A DNA stretch of 64,000 nt from Methylorubrum rhodinum. GTDB lineage: Bacteria > Pseudomonadota > Alphaproteobacteria > Rhizobiales > Beijerinckiaceae. Below the pieces are notes generated by a model. It saw nothing but the letters and a program-made list of their open reading frames with translations. It did not search any database and was not told where the DNA came from. Location of the stretch: assembly GCF_014199935.1 (NCBI RefSeq), contig NZ_JACHOP010000027.1, positions 1 through 64,000 on the forward strand. Direction: 5' to 3'. The position numbers and the translations under genes were made by a program. Numbering within the stretch: position 1 is the first letter of the stretch; every line of letters starts with the position of its first letter. Of this stretch, positions 33,141-42,546 are shown piece after piece.

Positions 33141-36100
33141 TCACACCTCGTCGAACCGGCCGCTGGCATGGGCCAGCATGGTGTAGACCTTGCCGGTCTC
33201 GGAGGTGAGGTAGGCGTCGGCGCGGCGGGTGTCGCGGTCGTTCTTGGTGACCTCGCCGAGCAGGCGCTCGAACTCGCCGACATAGCGGTCCACCGTGCGG
33301 CGGAAGTCGGCGTCGGCGCGGTAGCGGCGCTGGATCTGCTCGAAGGTCTGGCGACCCGGCGCCGTGTAGAGGCGACCGTCGAACAGGTCGGACTCGCCGC
33401 GGCGGTAGCGCTGCCAGAACTCGACCGAGGCCTGGTGATCGACCATCCGGGCGATGTCGGTCGAGATCGCGTCGAGCGAGATCCGCTCCACCGCCGCCGG
33501 CGCCTCGGGAGCCGGGGCAGGCGTCGCGGCCTGGGCCGGGGCGGCGGCGTCCTCGTCGTCGATCGAGGCGCGGGTCAGGAGATCCGACAGCCAGCCGCGG
33601 TTCTCGCGGGTGCCGGGCTTACCCTGGACCGGCGCCTGCGCGGTCGGCCGCACGGGTGCCTGGGCCGGGGCCGCCTGCGGACGGGCCGGGGCCTGCGCCG
33701 CGGGGACGCGGGCCGGCTGCGGAGTCGTGGCCTGCGGGGCAGGCGCTTGCGGGGCGGGGGCTTGCGGGGCAGGCGCTTGCGGGGCCGCGGCCCGGACGGC
33801 CTCGGTGCGCCCTTGCGCAGCCGCGCGGGGCTGGGCGACGTCGACGGAGCGGTTCGAGCGGGCCACCAGGGCGGACAGCTCGTTGAGCGCGTCGATCTGC
33901 TCGGCCACGACGCGGCGCATCTCGCTCGTCGCGTCCTGGGTCTCGCGGGGCAGTTCCAGCACGCCGCGCTGGAGGTCGGCGCGGGTGGCGTCGAGTTCGC
34001 GGCGGATCTCGGCGGCCATCTCGCTCATCCGCGCGACCGATTCGCCGAAGCGGTCGGAGGCGGCGGCGAAGCTCTCCATCATCCGGGCGGAGGCCGTCTC
34101 GATCGCCTCGCGCACGGCGCCCGCGGTGCGGGTGCTCTCCTCGCCCGCGCCGGTGCGCAGGCGCTCGAAGTCGCCCGCCACCGCTGCGCCCGCGGTCTTG
34201 GCCGCCTGGGACAGGCTGTCGCCGAGTTCCTTGGCGCGGGTCTCGGCGGTGCGCAGCGTCTCCTCGACCACGCCGCCGAAGCGGCCGGTATGGGCCTCGA
34301 TCGCCTGGGTGCGCTCCTCGATGCGGGCGAGCGCCGCCTCGACCGCCGACTGGCGGGCGGCGAGGCTCTCGGCGAGCCGCGCCTCGACCGCCTCCAGCTC
34401 GGAGGCCGCGCCGGTCAGCGTCGAGACCTGGGCGCCGGTGCGCTCGGCCAGCGCCTTGCCGCGGGCATCGAGCGTCTCGGCGAGCGCCGCCGCCTGCTGC
34501 AGCGCGCCCTGCGCGACCTCGCGGAGCGCCGCGACCTGGGCCGAGACCCGCTCGGAGCCGGTGTTCGTCTCGGCGGCGATCCGGTCCAGGGCCGTCTGGA
34601 TCTGCTCGACGCGGGCCCCGAGGCCCTGCTCGACGGCGCCCAGGTTGTCGGCGGCCCCGGTCACGAGGTCCTTCAGGCCGGCATTGGCGCGCTCGATCCG
34701 GGCGACGAGGCCGCCCGCTCCTTTGCGCACCCGCTCGTCGGCCTCGGCCAGCGCGGCGACGGAGGTCGTCGCCCCCTCGTCGAGGGCCGCGCGCAGGGCC
34801 TCCGCCGATTGGCGGGTCAGCGCCGTCAGGGCCTCGGTGCGCTCGCGCAGGGTCTCGGCCAGCGGGGCGCCCTTCTCGGCGATGAGCCGGTCCAGCGCCT
34901 CCTCGCGCTCGGCGAGCGAGGCGGCGAGCGCGGCGGCCGGGCCGTCGAGCAGGCGCGAGAGCGCGGCGTTGCGCTGGTCGAGCACCGTGCCGAGCGCGTC
35001 GGCATGGGCCTGGGCCAGGGCGGCGTGGCGCTCGACGCGCTCGTCCAGCGCCGCGACCATCCGGCCGGTCCCGGTCTCCACCAGGGCCGCGAAGGCCTCG
35101 TGGCGCTTGCCGAGATCCGCCTCGAGGCTCGCCTGCCGCTCGGCGCGCTCGTCCAGCGCCGCGACCATGCGACCGGTGCCGGTCTCGACCAGGGCGGCGA
35201 AGGCCTGCTGGCGCTCGCCGAGGGCGGCGTCGAGGCCGGCCTGACGCTCGTCGAGCGAGGCGGCGATGCGGGCGGTGCCGTCCTCGAGTGCGGCGGCCTG
35301 ACGCTTGGCCCGCTCGTCCAGAACCTTGACCATCCGGCCGGTCCCGGTCTCGACCAGGGCGGCGAGCGCCTGCTGACGCGCGCCGAGGGCTTCGTCGAGG
35401 CCCACCTGACGCTCGTCGAGGGATGCGGCGATCCGAGCGGTCGCGGCATCCACCATAGCGGCGAAGCCGTCGTGGCGCTCGCGCAGGGCGGCCTCCAGCT
35501 CGGCCTGACGCTTGGCCCGCTCGTCCAGAACCGTGACCATCCGGCCGGTCCCGGTCTCGACCAGGGCGGCGAGCGCCTGCTGACGCTCGGTCAGGGCGGC
35601 ATCGAGGCCGGCCCTGCGCTCGTCGAGGGCGGCGGCGATCCGGGCGGTCGCGGCCTCGACCAGGGCGGCGTAGGCGTCCTGGCGCTCGCGCATGCCGGCT
35701 TCGAGCTCGGCCTGCCGCTTGGTGCGCTCGTCCAGCGTCGCGACCATGCGGGCGGTGCCGCCGTCGACCAGGGCGGCATAGGCGTCCTGGCGCTCGTCGA
35801 AGGCCTCGGCGAGGGCGTCGGCGCGGGTGGCCACCACGGTGGCGAAGGCGCGCAAGCGAGCGTCGATGCGGGCGGTGAAGGCGGCGCTGCGCTCGTCCAC
35901 CGACCGGCCGAGCAGGTCGGACTGGTTCGCGACGAGCTGGGCGAAGGCATTGCTTCGGCCCTCGACCAAGCCGTCGAGGCTCTTCATGCGCTCGTCGAAC
36001 ACCGCGGCCATCGCCTTGGCCTGGGCGTCGAGGCGGCCGGTGAGCGCCGTCGAGCGGTCGTCCACCAGGGTGTCGAGGGTGGCGTGGATCTCGTCGAACA

Positions 36101-39100
36101 GGGCGCGCAGCTCCTGCGCCCGGGTGTCGACGGTGCGGGCGATCTGGAGGCCGCGGCCGTCCACGAGGTCGCCCAGCACGCCGAGGCGCTGGTCGAACAG
36201 GCTGGCGATGCCCTGCGTGCGGGCATCGACCTCGCCCGCGGCGCGGGTCAGGCCGCCTTCGAGCGCGGCGACGAAGGCGCGGGTGCGCTCCGAGAGCGTG
36301 TCCTGCAGCGGCAGGATGCGGCCCTGGAACGCCTCGTCGAGGTGGCCGGCATGGGTGTCGAGCAGCGTGCGGATCTCGCCGGTGCGGCTGTCGAGCAGAT
36401 CCTGAACGGTGCGCGCGCGCTCGTCGAGGGTCTGCCGGAAGGAGGCGAGGCCGGATTCGAGGCCGCCGCGGATGCCGGATTCGCCGCTCTCGACGAGGCC
36501 GCGCAGCTCCGTGGTACGGCTGTCGAGCAGGGAACGGAGTTCGCCTGTGCGACCGTCGAGCACGTCCTGAACCTCGCGGGCGCGCTCGTCGAGGGCCTGA
36601 CGCAGGGCGGTGAGCGCCGCGTCGAAGCCTCCGCGGATGCCGGCCTCGCTGCCTTCCACGAGGCCGCGCAGCTCGGTGGTGCGGCTGTCGAGCAGGGCGC
36701 GGAGTTCGCCGGTGCGGCCGTCGAGGACGTCCTGGACCGCGTGGGCGCGCTCGTCGAGCGCGGAGCGCAGGCCGGCGAGCCCCTGGTCGAAGCGGCCGCG
36801 CACGGTCTCGGCGCCCTCGACCACGAGGCCGCGCAGCTCCTCGCCGCGCCCGTCGAGGAGCGCACGGATCTCGTCGCGATGGGCGTCGAGCGCGGCGCGC
36901 AGGCGCCCGCCGCCGTCGCCGAGCAGGCCGTCGGTCTGGGCGACGAGGTCGCGCAGGCCGGCGAGCAGGGTGGTGCCGCGCCGGTCGAGCAACTCGCCGA
37001 GCGAGGCGCCGCCCTGATCGAGCGCGGTGCCGATCTCGGAAAGCCGGGTGCCGAGGCCGTCCACGACGGCCTGTCCGCGCCGGTCGAGATCGGCCGCGAC
37101 CGAACCGCCGCGCTCGTCGAACAGCCGCGACAGGCGCTCGGCGCGCTCGTCGAACAGGCGCTCGATCGCCGCGATCTGGCCGGTCAGGGCCTCGCCCGCG
37201 CCGGTGCTGCGGGTCTCCATCAGGCCGACCAGCTCGCGGATGCGGCGGGTCAGCGCCTCGTCCACCTCGCGGGTGCGGGTCTCGATCAGGCGCACCGCTT
37301 CGAGCGCCTGGAGGCCGAAATTCTCGTCGAGCTGGCGGGCGCGGTCGTCCAGGGCGGCGCCGAGGGACCCGAGGCGGGCGAGCACGCCGGTGTCGAGGCG
37401 GCCGGCGCCCTCGTCGAGGCGGCGGACGAGGTCGCCCGCGGCGCGGTCGAGATGTCCGCCGAGTTCGGCGGCGCGGCGGTCGAGGGACTCGCCGAGGGTC
37501 CGGTCGCCCTCCGACAGTGTGCGGGCGATCTCGGCGGCGCGCAGCACGAGCGCCTCGTTGAGGGCGGTGGCGCGCTCGCCGAGCCGGGCGTCGAGCTGAC
37601 CGGCCAGCGCGGCGAAGGTCTCGCCGATCTCGGCGGCCTGGCGGGCCGAGCGGGTCTCGATCTCGGCGATCCGCGCGGCGACCGTCTCGGCCACCGAGCG
37701 TTCGCGGTCGCCGAGGGCGGCAACCAGCGACTGGCCCTGGACCGTGATGGCGCGGTCGATCTCGGAGAGGCGGCCGTCGACCGTCTCGCCGAGCGCACGG
37801 GCGCCGCCGTCGATCCGCTCGGCGAGGATGTCGCCGCGGGCGATGATGTCCTGAAGCGCGGAGAGCCGGTTGCCGAGCACCTCGTCCACCGCGCGGGCGC
37901 GGCCCTCGGCGGTCTCGGCGAAGGCGGTGTGGCTGCGCTGGAGCGCATCACCGACGCGGGCGGCGTGCTCGGTGATGGCGAGCACGATCTCGCGGCCGGC
38001 CCCCTCCAGCTTGGTGCGGGCCTCGTCCGAATGCGTGCCGATGAGGCCGACGGCGCCGCGGCCGTGGTCGCCGAAGGCGCCTTCCAGCTCGCCGAGGCGG
38101 GCCGAGAGATCGGCACCGACACCCTGCGCCGTGCGGGCGATCCCGCCGGAGACGGCCTCGCCGCGGGCGGCGACCTCGTCGGCGAGGCGGGTGAGCGCGT
38201 CGCGCATGGCGTTAAGCGAGCCCTCGGTGCGGCTGCCGACCTCGCCGCCGACCTGCTCGGCGGTGCGGGCGAGCGCGGCGCTGGCCTCGCCGCTGCGGGC
38301 GGCCAGTTCGTCGCTGAGGCGGGCGATCGTCTCGCGCAGGGTCTGGAGCGAGCCCTCGGCGCGGCTGCCGATCTCGGCACCGGCCTGCTCGGCGGTGCGG
38401 GCAAGCGCGGCGCTCGCCTCGTGGCTCCGGGCCGCCAGTTCGTCGCTGAGGCGGGCGATCGTCTCGCGCAAGGTCTGGAGCGAGCCCTCGGCGCGGCTGC
38501 CGATCTCGGCACCGGCCTGCTCGGCGGTGCGGGCAAGCGCGGCGCTCGCCTCGTCGCCGCGGGCGGCGATCTCCCCCGCGACCCGGTGGAGCAGGTCGCG
38601 CAACTCCTGGGCCGCGCGCTCGGCGCGATCCCCGAAGGCGCCACCGGCCTGACCGGCCGTGAGCGCGAGCGCCCCGGTGGCCTCGGCGCCGCGGGCGGCG
38701 ATCTCGTCGGTGACCTGCCGCAGCAGGCCGCGCAGCTCCTCCGTCGCCCGCTCGGTGCGGGCCGCGATCTCGCCGCCGGCCTGACCGGCCGCGAGCGAGA
38801 GCGTGCCGGTGGCCTCGGTGCTGCGCAGGGACAGCTCCTCGCCCGTCTGACGCAGGGCGTCGCGGAGCGCCTGGAGCGACTGGTCGGTGCGGGTGGCGAT
38901 CTCGCCGCCCGCGTGTCCGGCCGCGAGTGCCAGGGCGCCGGTGGCCTCGGCGCTGCGGGCGGACAGCTCGTCGGAGACGCGGTGCAGGGCGTCGCGCAGG
39001 GACTGCACGGTGGCCTCGGCGCGGGCGGTCAGCTCGCCGCCGATGCCGTCGGCGGCGCCGCGGAAGCCGGCGACCACGTCGGTCGAGCGGGACGCGACGG

Positions 39101-41279
39101 CGCCCGCGGCCTCGTCGGCGGCGCGGCGCAGGGCCTCGCCGGCTTCCGTGAGGCGGGCGGCCATCTCGTCGGCGCGGGCGCGGGCGGCGCCCGAGGTCTC
39201 GTCGGAAACGCGCACGAGCCGGTCGGCGGATTCGGTCGAGCCGGCGGCCAGCAGCGCGGCGGCGGCGGCGGCGGCGGCGCGCAGGCGGTTCTCGACCTCC
39301 ACGACGCTGGCATCCAGCGCGACGGCGGTCTCCTCGGCCCCGCGGCGGAGGCCGTCGCCGGCGCTGCCGGCGCGGGCGATGAGATCGGTGCCGAGGCGCT
39401 CGACGGTCGCGCGCAGGGTCTCGGCGGTGCGGTCGGCATTGGCCGCGAAGGCCTGGCCCAGGCCGCTCAGGGCCTGCTCGACCCGGCCGGCGGCCTCGGC
39501 GGCGCGCTCGGTCATCAGGCCGGCGACGCGCTCGGAGGTGCCGTCGAGGCCGGCGGCGAGCGCGGTGCCGCGCACCGTGATGGTCTCGTCGAGGCGGCCC
39601 GCGGCGGCCTCGATCCGGCCGGCGAGTTCGCCGCCGCGGCCGTCGACGGTCTCGGCCGCCTTCGCGGCGGCGGCGAGCAGTTCCTCGCGGGTGCGCTCGG
39701 CGCGGGCGGAAAAGTCCTGGGCGACGCTGCCGGCGGCGATCGCCAAGGCGGCCTGAGCCTCGCGGCCGCGGCCCTCGATGAGTTCGGACACACCGGTGCC
39801 GGCGGTCTCGATCTCGGCACGAAGCGTGGCGCCGCGGGCGGAAATATCCTCGGCGATGCCGGTGCCGGTGGCGGCGAATTGCCGGCGCAGGCCCTCGCCG
39901 GTCTCGGCGAAGCGCGCGGTGATGGCACCGCCGGTCTCGGCGAAACGATCGGTCAGCTCCGTGCCGCGGGAGAGGAAGGTCTCCTCCAGGCCCTTGGCCG
40001 AGCGCTCGAAGGTCTCGCGCACGGCGCCGCCCTGGCGGTCGAGCGCCTCGATCAGGGTCGTGCCGGTCTCCGCCAGCGACTTCGCCACCGTGCCGGCGTT
40101 GTCGGCCAGCGTCCGGGTGAGGGCTCCGCCGGTGCGCTCGAAGGCCTGGGTCACCTCGTCGGCGCGCTGCTGCAGCGAGGCGGTCAGCCCCGTGCCGATC
40201 GTCTCCAGACTGCCGCGCACGCCCGCGCTGGTGGCCTCCAACTGGCGCACGAGGTCGTCGCCGCGGGTCGAGACGTTGCCGACCACCCGCTCGCCGACCT
40301 CGCCGAGCGCCGCGGTAATGGCAGTGCTGCGGGAATCGAGCGCGCCGGTGACGCGCTCGCCCGCGCCGGTGATGGCCGCGACGATCCGCTCGGCCGCGCC
40401 GTCGAGTTCGGAGGTCAGGTTCTCGTGGCTGCCGGCGATGGCACCGCGCACGCGATCGGCATTGGCGACGATCGACTCGCGCTGGGCGATCAGCTCGTCG
40501 ACGAGGCTGCGGATGCGGATCTCGTTGTCCGAATAGGCCCGCTCCAGGGTCGAGATCTCGCCGCGCACCAGGGTTTCCAGCTCGCCCGCGCGGGCCAGGG
40601 CCCGCTCGACGCCGTCGCCGATGGCGGCGACCTCGCGGCGCACCGTCTGCGACATGGTCAGCACGGCATCCGTCGAGAAGCTCTCGGGCTCGGCGAGACG
40701 AATGGCGACCTCGCCGACCGCGCGGGCGACGAGGCGCATCTCGTGGGCGCGCACCGCCAGCATCGCGGTGATGAGGAACAGCACGATCGGCCCGGCGATG
40801 GCGGTGGCGACCACCGCGGCCTGGAGCGCGGTGAGCCCCGTCACGAACGCCTTCAGGTCGCCGCCGGACTGGTTCCAGGCGAGCGCCACGAGGCCGTTGA
40901 GCCACAGGAACGAGGCGATGGCGGCGAACACGTAGGGTTTTCGCGACGGGCGAACCCGCAGGGTCTGCTGCAGGATGCCGATGTTCTGGCGGTCGTCGTT
41001 GGCCACCAGCGAGCGGTCGGGCGGCAGGAGGCCGCCCTCGCGGCGGGAACGGCGCTCGGGCGGCGGCAGATCGCCCGCGCCGTCGAGGTCGAGATGGGGG
41101 ATGCGCCGCCCGTTCGTCTCGGCGAGCGGATCGGACAGGGGATCGTTGTCGCCGACATCGGGCAGCCGCGGCTCGACGCGGGCGGCATCGCCCGCGGCCG
41201 GGATGTCCAGATTCAAAGCCTGCTCGATCGCGGAGAGGGCCGCCTCCGCCGGATCTTTCAGCTTCTTGTCGGTGGCCAT
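33141..41279 (-). CDS. Giant membrane-anchored coiled-coil protein (GPR/RgsE-like polar growth factor)
   Basis: This is a 2712-aa protein from ATG 41279, which has GAGG eight bases upstream; an in-frame codon at 41300 lacks a site. The cytoplasmic N-terminus (about 1-115) precedes two TMs (about 116-135 and 155-176). More than 2200 residues of apolipoprotein/kinesin-like helical repeats follow, many as DERxxxL-type units of about 35-45 residues. Near-identical tandem blocks carry ALVETGTGRMV and the variants LDERAKRQA and LDERQAGLD. An Ala/Pro/Gln linker then leads to a conserved C-terminal domain with RYTAPGRQTFEQIQ-like and GKVYTMLAHASGRF motifs. The architecture matches Agrobacterium GPR and Sinorhizobium RgsE, TipN-related proteins that form a ring at the growth pole; orthology is inferred. 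Confidence 0.8.
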   Translation of the reverse strand: MATDKKLKDPAEAALSAIEQALNLDIPAAGDAARVEPRLPDVGDNDPLSDPLAETNGRRIPHLDLDGAGDLPPPERRSRREGGLLPPDRSLVANDDRQNIGILQQTLRVRPSRKPYVFAAIASFLWLNGLVALAWNQSGGDLKAFVTGLTALQAAVVATAIAGPIVLFLITAMLAVRAHEMRLVARAVGEVAIRLAEPESFSTDAVLTMSQTVRREVAAIGDGVERALARAGELETLVRGEISTLERAYSDNEIRIRSLVDELIAQRESIVANADRVRGAIAGSHENLTSELDGAAERIVAAITGAGERVTGALDSRSTAITAALGEVGERVVGNVSTRGDDLVRQLEATSAGVRGSLETIGTGLTASLQQRADEVTQAFERTGGALTRTLADNAGTVAKSLAETGTTLIEALDRQGGAVRETFERSAKGLEETFLSRGTELTDRFAETGGAITARFAETGEGLRRQFAATGTGIAEDISARGATLRAEIETAGTGVSELIEGRGREAQAALAIAAGSVAQDFSARAERTREELLAAAAKAAETVDGRGGELAGRIEAAAGRLDETITVRGTALAAGLDGTSERVAGLMTERAAEAAGRVEQALSGLGQAFAANADRTAETLRATVERLGTDLIARAGSAGDGLRRGAEETAVALDASVVEVENRLRAAAAAAAALLAAGSTESADRLVRVSDETSGAARARADEMAARLTEAGEALRRAADEAAGAVASRSTDVVAGFRGAADGIGGELTARAEATVQSLRDALHRVSDELSARSAEATGALALAAGHAGGEIATRTDQSLQALRDALRQTGEELSLRSTEATGTLSLAAGQAGGEIAARTERATEELRGLLRQVTDEIAARGAEATGALALTAGQAGGAFGDRAERAAQELRDLLHRVAGEIAARGDEASAALARTAEQAGAEIGSRAEGSLQTLRETIARLSDELAARSHEASAALARTAEQAGAEIGSRAEGSLQTLRETIARLSDELAARSGEASAALARTAEQVGGEVGSRTEGSLNAMRDALTRLADEVAARGEAVSGGIARTAQGVGADLSARLGELEGAFGDHGRGAVGLIGTHSDEARTKLEGAGREIVLAITEHAARVGDALQRSHTAFAETAEGRARAVDEVLGNRLSALQDIIARGDILAERIDGGARALGETVDGRLSEIDRAITVQGQSLVAALGDRERSVAETVAARIAEIETRSARQAAEIGETFAALAGQLDARLGERATALNEALVLRAAEIARTLSEGDRTLGESLDRRAAELGGHLDRAAGDLVRRLDEGAGRLDTGVLARLGSLGAALDDRARQLDENFGLQALEAVRLIETRTREVDEALTRRIRELVGLMETRSTGAGEALTGQIAAIERLFDERAERLSRLFDERGGSVAADLDRRGQAVVDGLGTRLSEIGTALDQGGASLGELLDRRGTTLLAGLRDLVAQTDGLLGDGGGRLRAALDAHRDEIRALLDGRGEELRGLVVEGAETVRGRFDQGLAGLRSALDERAHAVQDVLDGRTGELRALLDSRTTELRGLVEGSEAGIRGGFDAALTALRQALDERAREVQDVLDGRTGELRSLLDSRTTELRGLVESGESGIRGGLESGLASFRQTLDERARTVQDLLDSRTGEIRTLLDTHAGHLDEAFQGRILPLQDTLSERTRAFVAALEGGLTRAAGEVDARTQGIASLFDQRLGVLGDLVDGRGLQIARTVDTRAQELRALFDEIHATLDTLVDDRSTALTGRLDAQAKAMAAVFDERMKSLDGLVEGRSNAFAQLVANQSDLLGRSVDERSAAFTARIDARLRAFATVVATRADALAEAFDERQDAYAALVDGGTARMVATLDERTKRQAELEAGMRERQDAYAALVEAATARIAAALDERRAGLDAALTERQQALAALVETGTGRMVTVLDERAKRQAELEAALRERHDGFAAMVDAATARIAASLDERQVGLDEALGARQQALAALVETGTGRMVKVLDERAKRQAAALEDGTARIAASLDERQAGLDAALGERQQAFAALVETGTGRMVAALDERAERQASLEADLGKRHEAFAALVETGTGRMVAALDERVERHAALAQAHADALGTVLDQRNAALSRLLDGPAAALAASLAEREEALDRLIAEKGAPLAETLRERTEALTALTRQSAEALRAALDEGATTSVAALAEADERVRKGAGGLVARIERANAGLKDLVTGAADNLGAVEQGLGARVEQIQTALDRIAAETNTGSERVSAQVAALREVAQGALQQAAALAETLDARGKALAERTGAQVSTLTGAASELEAVEARLAESLAARQSAVEAALARIEERTQAIEAHTGRFGGVVEETLRTAETRAKELGDSLSQAAKTAGAAVAGDFERLRTGAGEESTRTAGAVREAIETASARMMESFAAASDRFGESVARMSEMAAEIRRELDATRADLQRGVLELPRETQDATSEMRRVVAEQIDALNELSALVARSNRSVDVAQPRAAAQGRTEAVRAAAPQAPAPQAPAPQAPAPQATTPQPARVPAAQAPARPQAAPAQAPVRPTAQAPVQGKPGTRENRGWLSDLLTRASIDDEDAAAPAQAATPAPAPEAPAAVERISLDAISTDIARMVDHQASVEFWQRYRRGESDLFDGRLYTAPGRQTFEQIQRRYRADADFRRTVDRYVGEFERLLGEVTKNDRDTRRADAYLTSETGKVYTMLAHASGRFDEV

Positions 41280-41630
41280 GCAGAACGCCTCGTTACGCAT
41301 CGCCGTCCGGCCTTGGGAGCGCCCATGGACGTATCCATGGCGACCTCCGCAGCGAAGACGGATTACCCGTTTGACCGGGGCACCTTAGTCCTGCGGGTCC
41401 CGCCCCGGATAGGCGGACCCGGCGGAGCCCCCATAAAACCTTAACGGAATGGTTACCAAGCCGGGGCCCGGCAGGGGGTATCCGCATCGAGTTCTGACGC
41501 GCCGGAGGTTAAACCGGTACGCCCCGCGCGGCCCTGCGCTGTGGATAGGCCCCGCCGCCCACAGGGTATGGGCCGCGGGCTCGAAGAGTTCCGCCGCAAG
41601 GAAGCCGCGAGAGACGGTGCGAGACCGGAT
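41280..41630. other. Divergent promoter region between the giant gene and the HPt gene
   Basis: I support no gene in these 351 bases. Frames here give low-complexity translations. It must carry promoters for two divergent genes. A short A/T-richer patch CATAAAACCTTAACGGAATG (41431-41450) is the most promoter-like stretch, but I cannot define -35/-10 boxes. Confidence 0.4.
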
Positions 41631-41969
41631 ATGAGGAGCCATCCCCTGATCGACCGCGAGCACCTGACCGCCCAGACCTTCGGCGACGCCGACCTCGCCC
41701 GGGAGGTGCTGGGCCTCTTCGCCGAGCAGTGCCGCCGCCTGACGCCGGCCATCCTGGCCGAGGGACCGGCGGCGGAGCGGGCCGATCTCGCCCATACCCT
41801 GAAGGGGGCGGCGCTCGGCGTCGGCGCGGGCCGCGTCGCCGGCGCGAGCGCGGCCGTGGAGGCGAGCCTGCGCGCGGAGGGCACGGCGCCGGACGGGCCG
41901 GAGCTGGCGGCCGCGGTCGCGGCCACGCTCGCGCTGATCGAAGAAGACGGCGCGAACCCCGGCACCTGA
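41631..41969 (+). CDS. HPt-domain phosphotransfer protein
   Basis: This is a 112-aa single HPt domain. The conserved LAHTLKGAALGVGAGRVA places the phospho-accepting His at residue 55, followed by an ASAAVEASLR helix as in HPt four-helix bundles. It probably relays phosphate between a hybrid kinase and a response regulator; no partner lies next to it. In-frame codons at 41541 and 41568 could extend the N-terminus, but the added residues look unconserved. Confidence 0.85.
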   Translation: MRSHPLIDREHLTAQTFGDADLAREVLGLFAEQCRRLTPAILAEGPAAERADLAHTLKGAALGVGAGRVAGASAAVEASLRAEGTAPDGPELAAAVAATLALIEEDGANPGT

Positions 41970-42096
41970 CGCCGCCGGGCGCGTTTTCCGCGGGCCCGCG
42001 CGTCCATCTCACGGCTTGCATTCTGGCGCGTCGGCCCCCAAGCAGTCGCCATCCGTCGGAACGCGCGCGGCGCGAAAGACGCCCCTGGAGCCAGGC

Positions 42097-42417
42097 ATGC
42101 CCAAGATCACCTTCGTCGATCACGCCGGTACGGCCCGCACGATCGACGGCGAGGTCGGTTCGACCGTGATGGAGACGGCGATCCGCAACAACGTGCCCGG
42201 CATCGACGCCGAATGCGGCGGGGCCTGCGCCTGCGCCACCTGCCACGTCTACGTCGACGAGGCCTGGGCCGAGAAGGTCGGCCCGGCCGAGCCGATGGAG
42301 CAGGACATGCTCGACTTCGCCTCCGACGTGCGCGCCACCTCGCGCCTCTCCTGCCAGATCCGCGTGAGCCCCGAACTCGACGGCCTGACGGTGACGACCC
42401 CGGCGCGACAGGGGTAA
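42097..42417 (+). CDS. [2Fe-2S] ferredoxin
   Basis: This 106-aa adrenodoxin/putidaredoxin-type ferredoxin has ligands in ECGGACACATCHVYV (Cys40, Cys46, Cys49) and a fourth Cys in RLSCQIRV. The VGSTVMETAIRNNVPGI helix and SRLSCQI end are typical of the FdxB/FdxE class, which donates electrons to P450s or biosynthetic hydroxylases. CTGGAG precedes the ATG. No reductase or P450 gene is adjacent. Confidence 0.94.
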   Translation: MPKITFVDHAGTARTIDGEVGSTVMETAIRNNVPGIDAECGGACACATCHVYVDEAWAEKVGPAEPMEQDMLDFASDVRATSRLSCQIRVSPELDGLTVTTPARQG

Positions 42418-42431
42418 ATCGACTTCGTAAG

Positions 42432-42542
42432 GGGTTCCCAAAGGGCGAGCCCTTTGGCGGGTCCAGGGCAGAGCCCTGGTTTGGGAGGGAAACCGGGGCT
42501 CCGCCCCGGTGCCCCGCCAAAGGACTCGTCCTTTGGGAACCC
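42432..42542. repeat. Long inverted repeat between convergent genes
   Basis: GGGTTCCCAAAGGGCGAGCC on the left mirrors GGACGAGTCCTTTGGGAACCC read backwards on the right. Each half contains an inner hairpin (CCAGGGCAGAGCCCTGG and ACCGGGGCTCCGCCCCGGT). The whole can fold into one branched structure and lies exactly between the ferredoxin stop and the VWA gene's 3' end. It likely ends transcription both ways and resembles a common Methylobacterium intergenic repeat. Confidence 0.8.
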
Positions 42543-42546
42543 GGAC

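Noticed and set aside
33168..41444. An open reading frame of about 2750 codons on the plus strand, opposite the giant coiled-coil gene.
   Set aside because: It is the antisense of a repetitive, GC-rich coiled-coil gene whose codon bias suppresses stops in that frame. The minus-strand product has TMs, coherent repeats and a conserved C-terminal domain; the plus-strand product is low-complexity.
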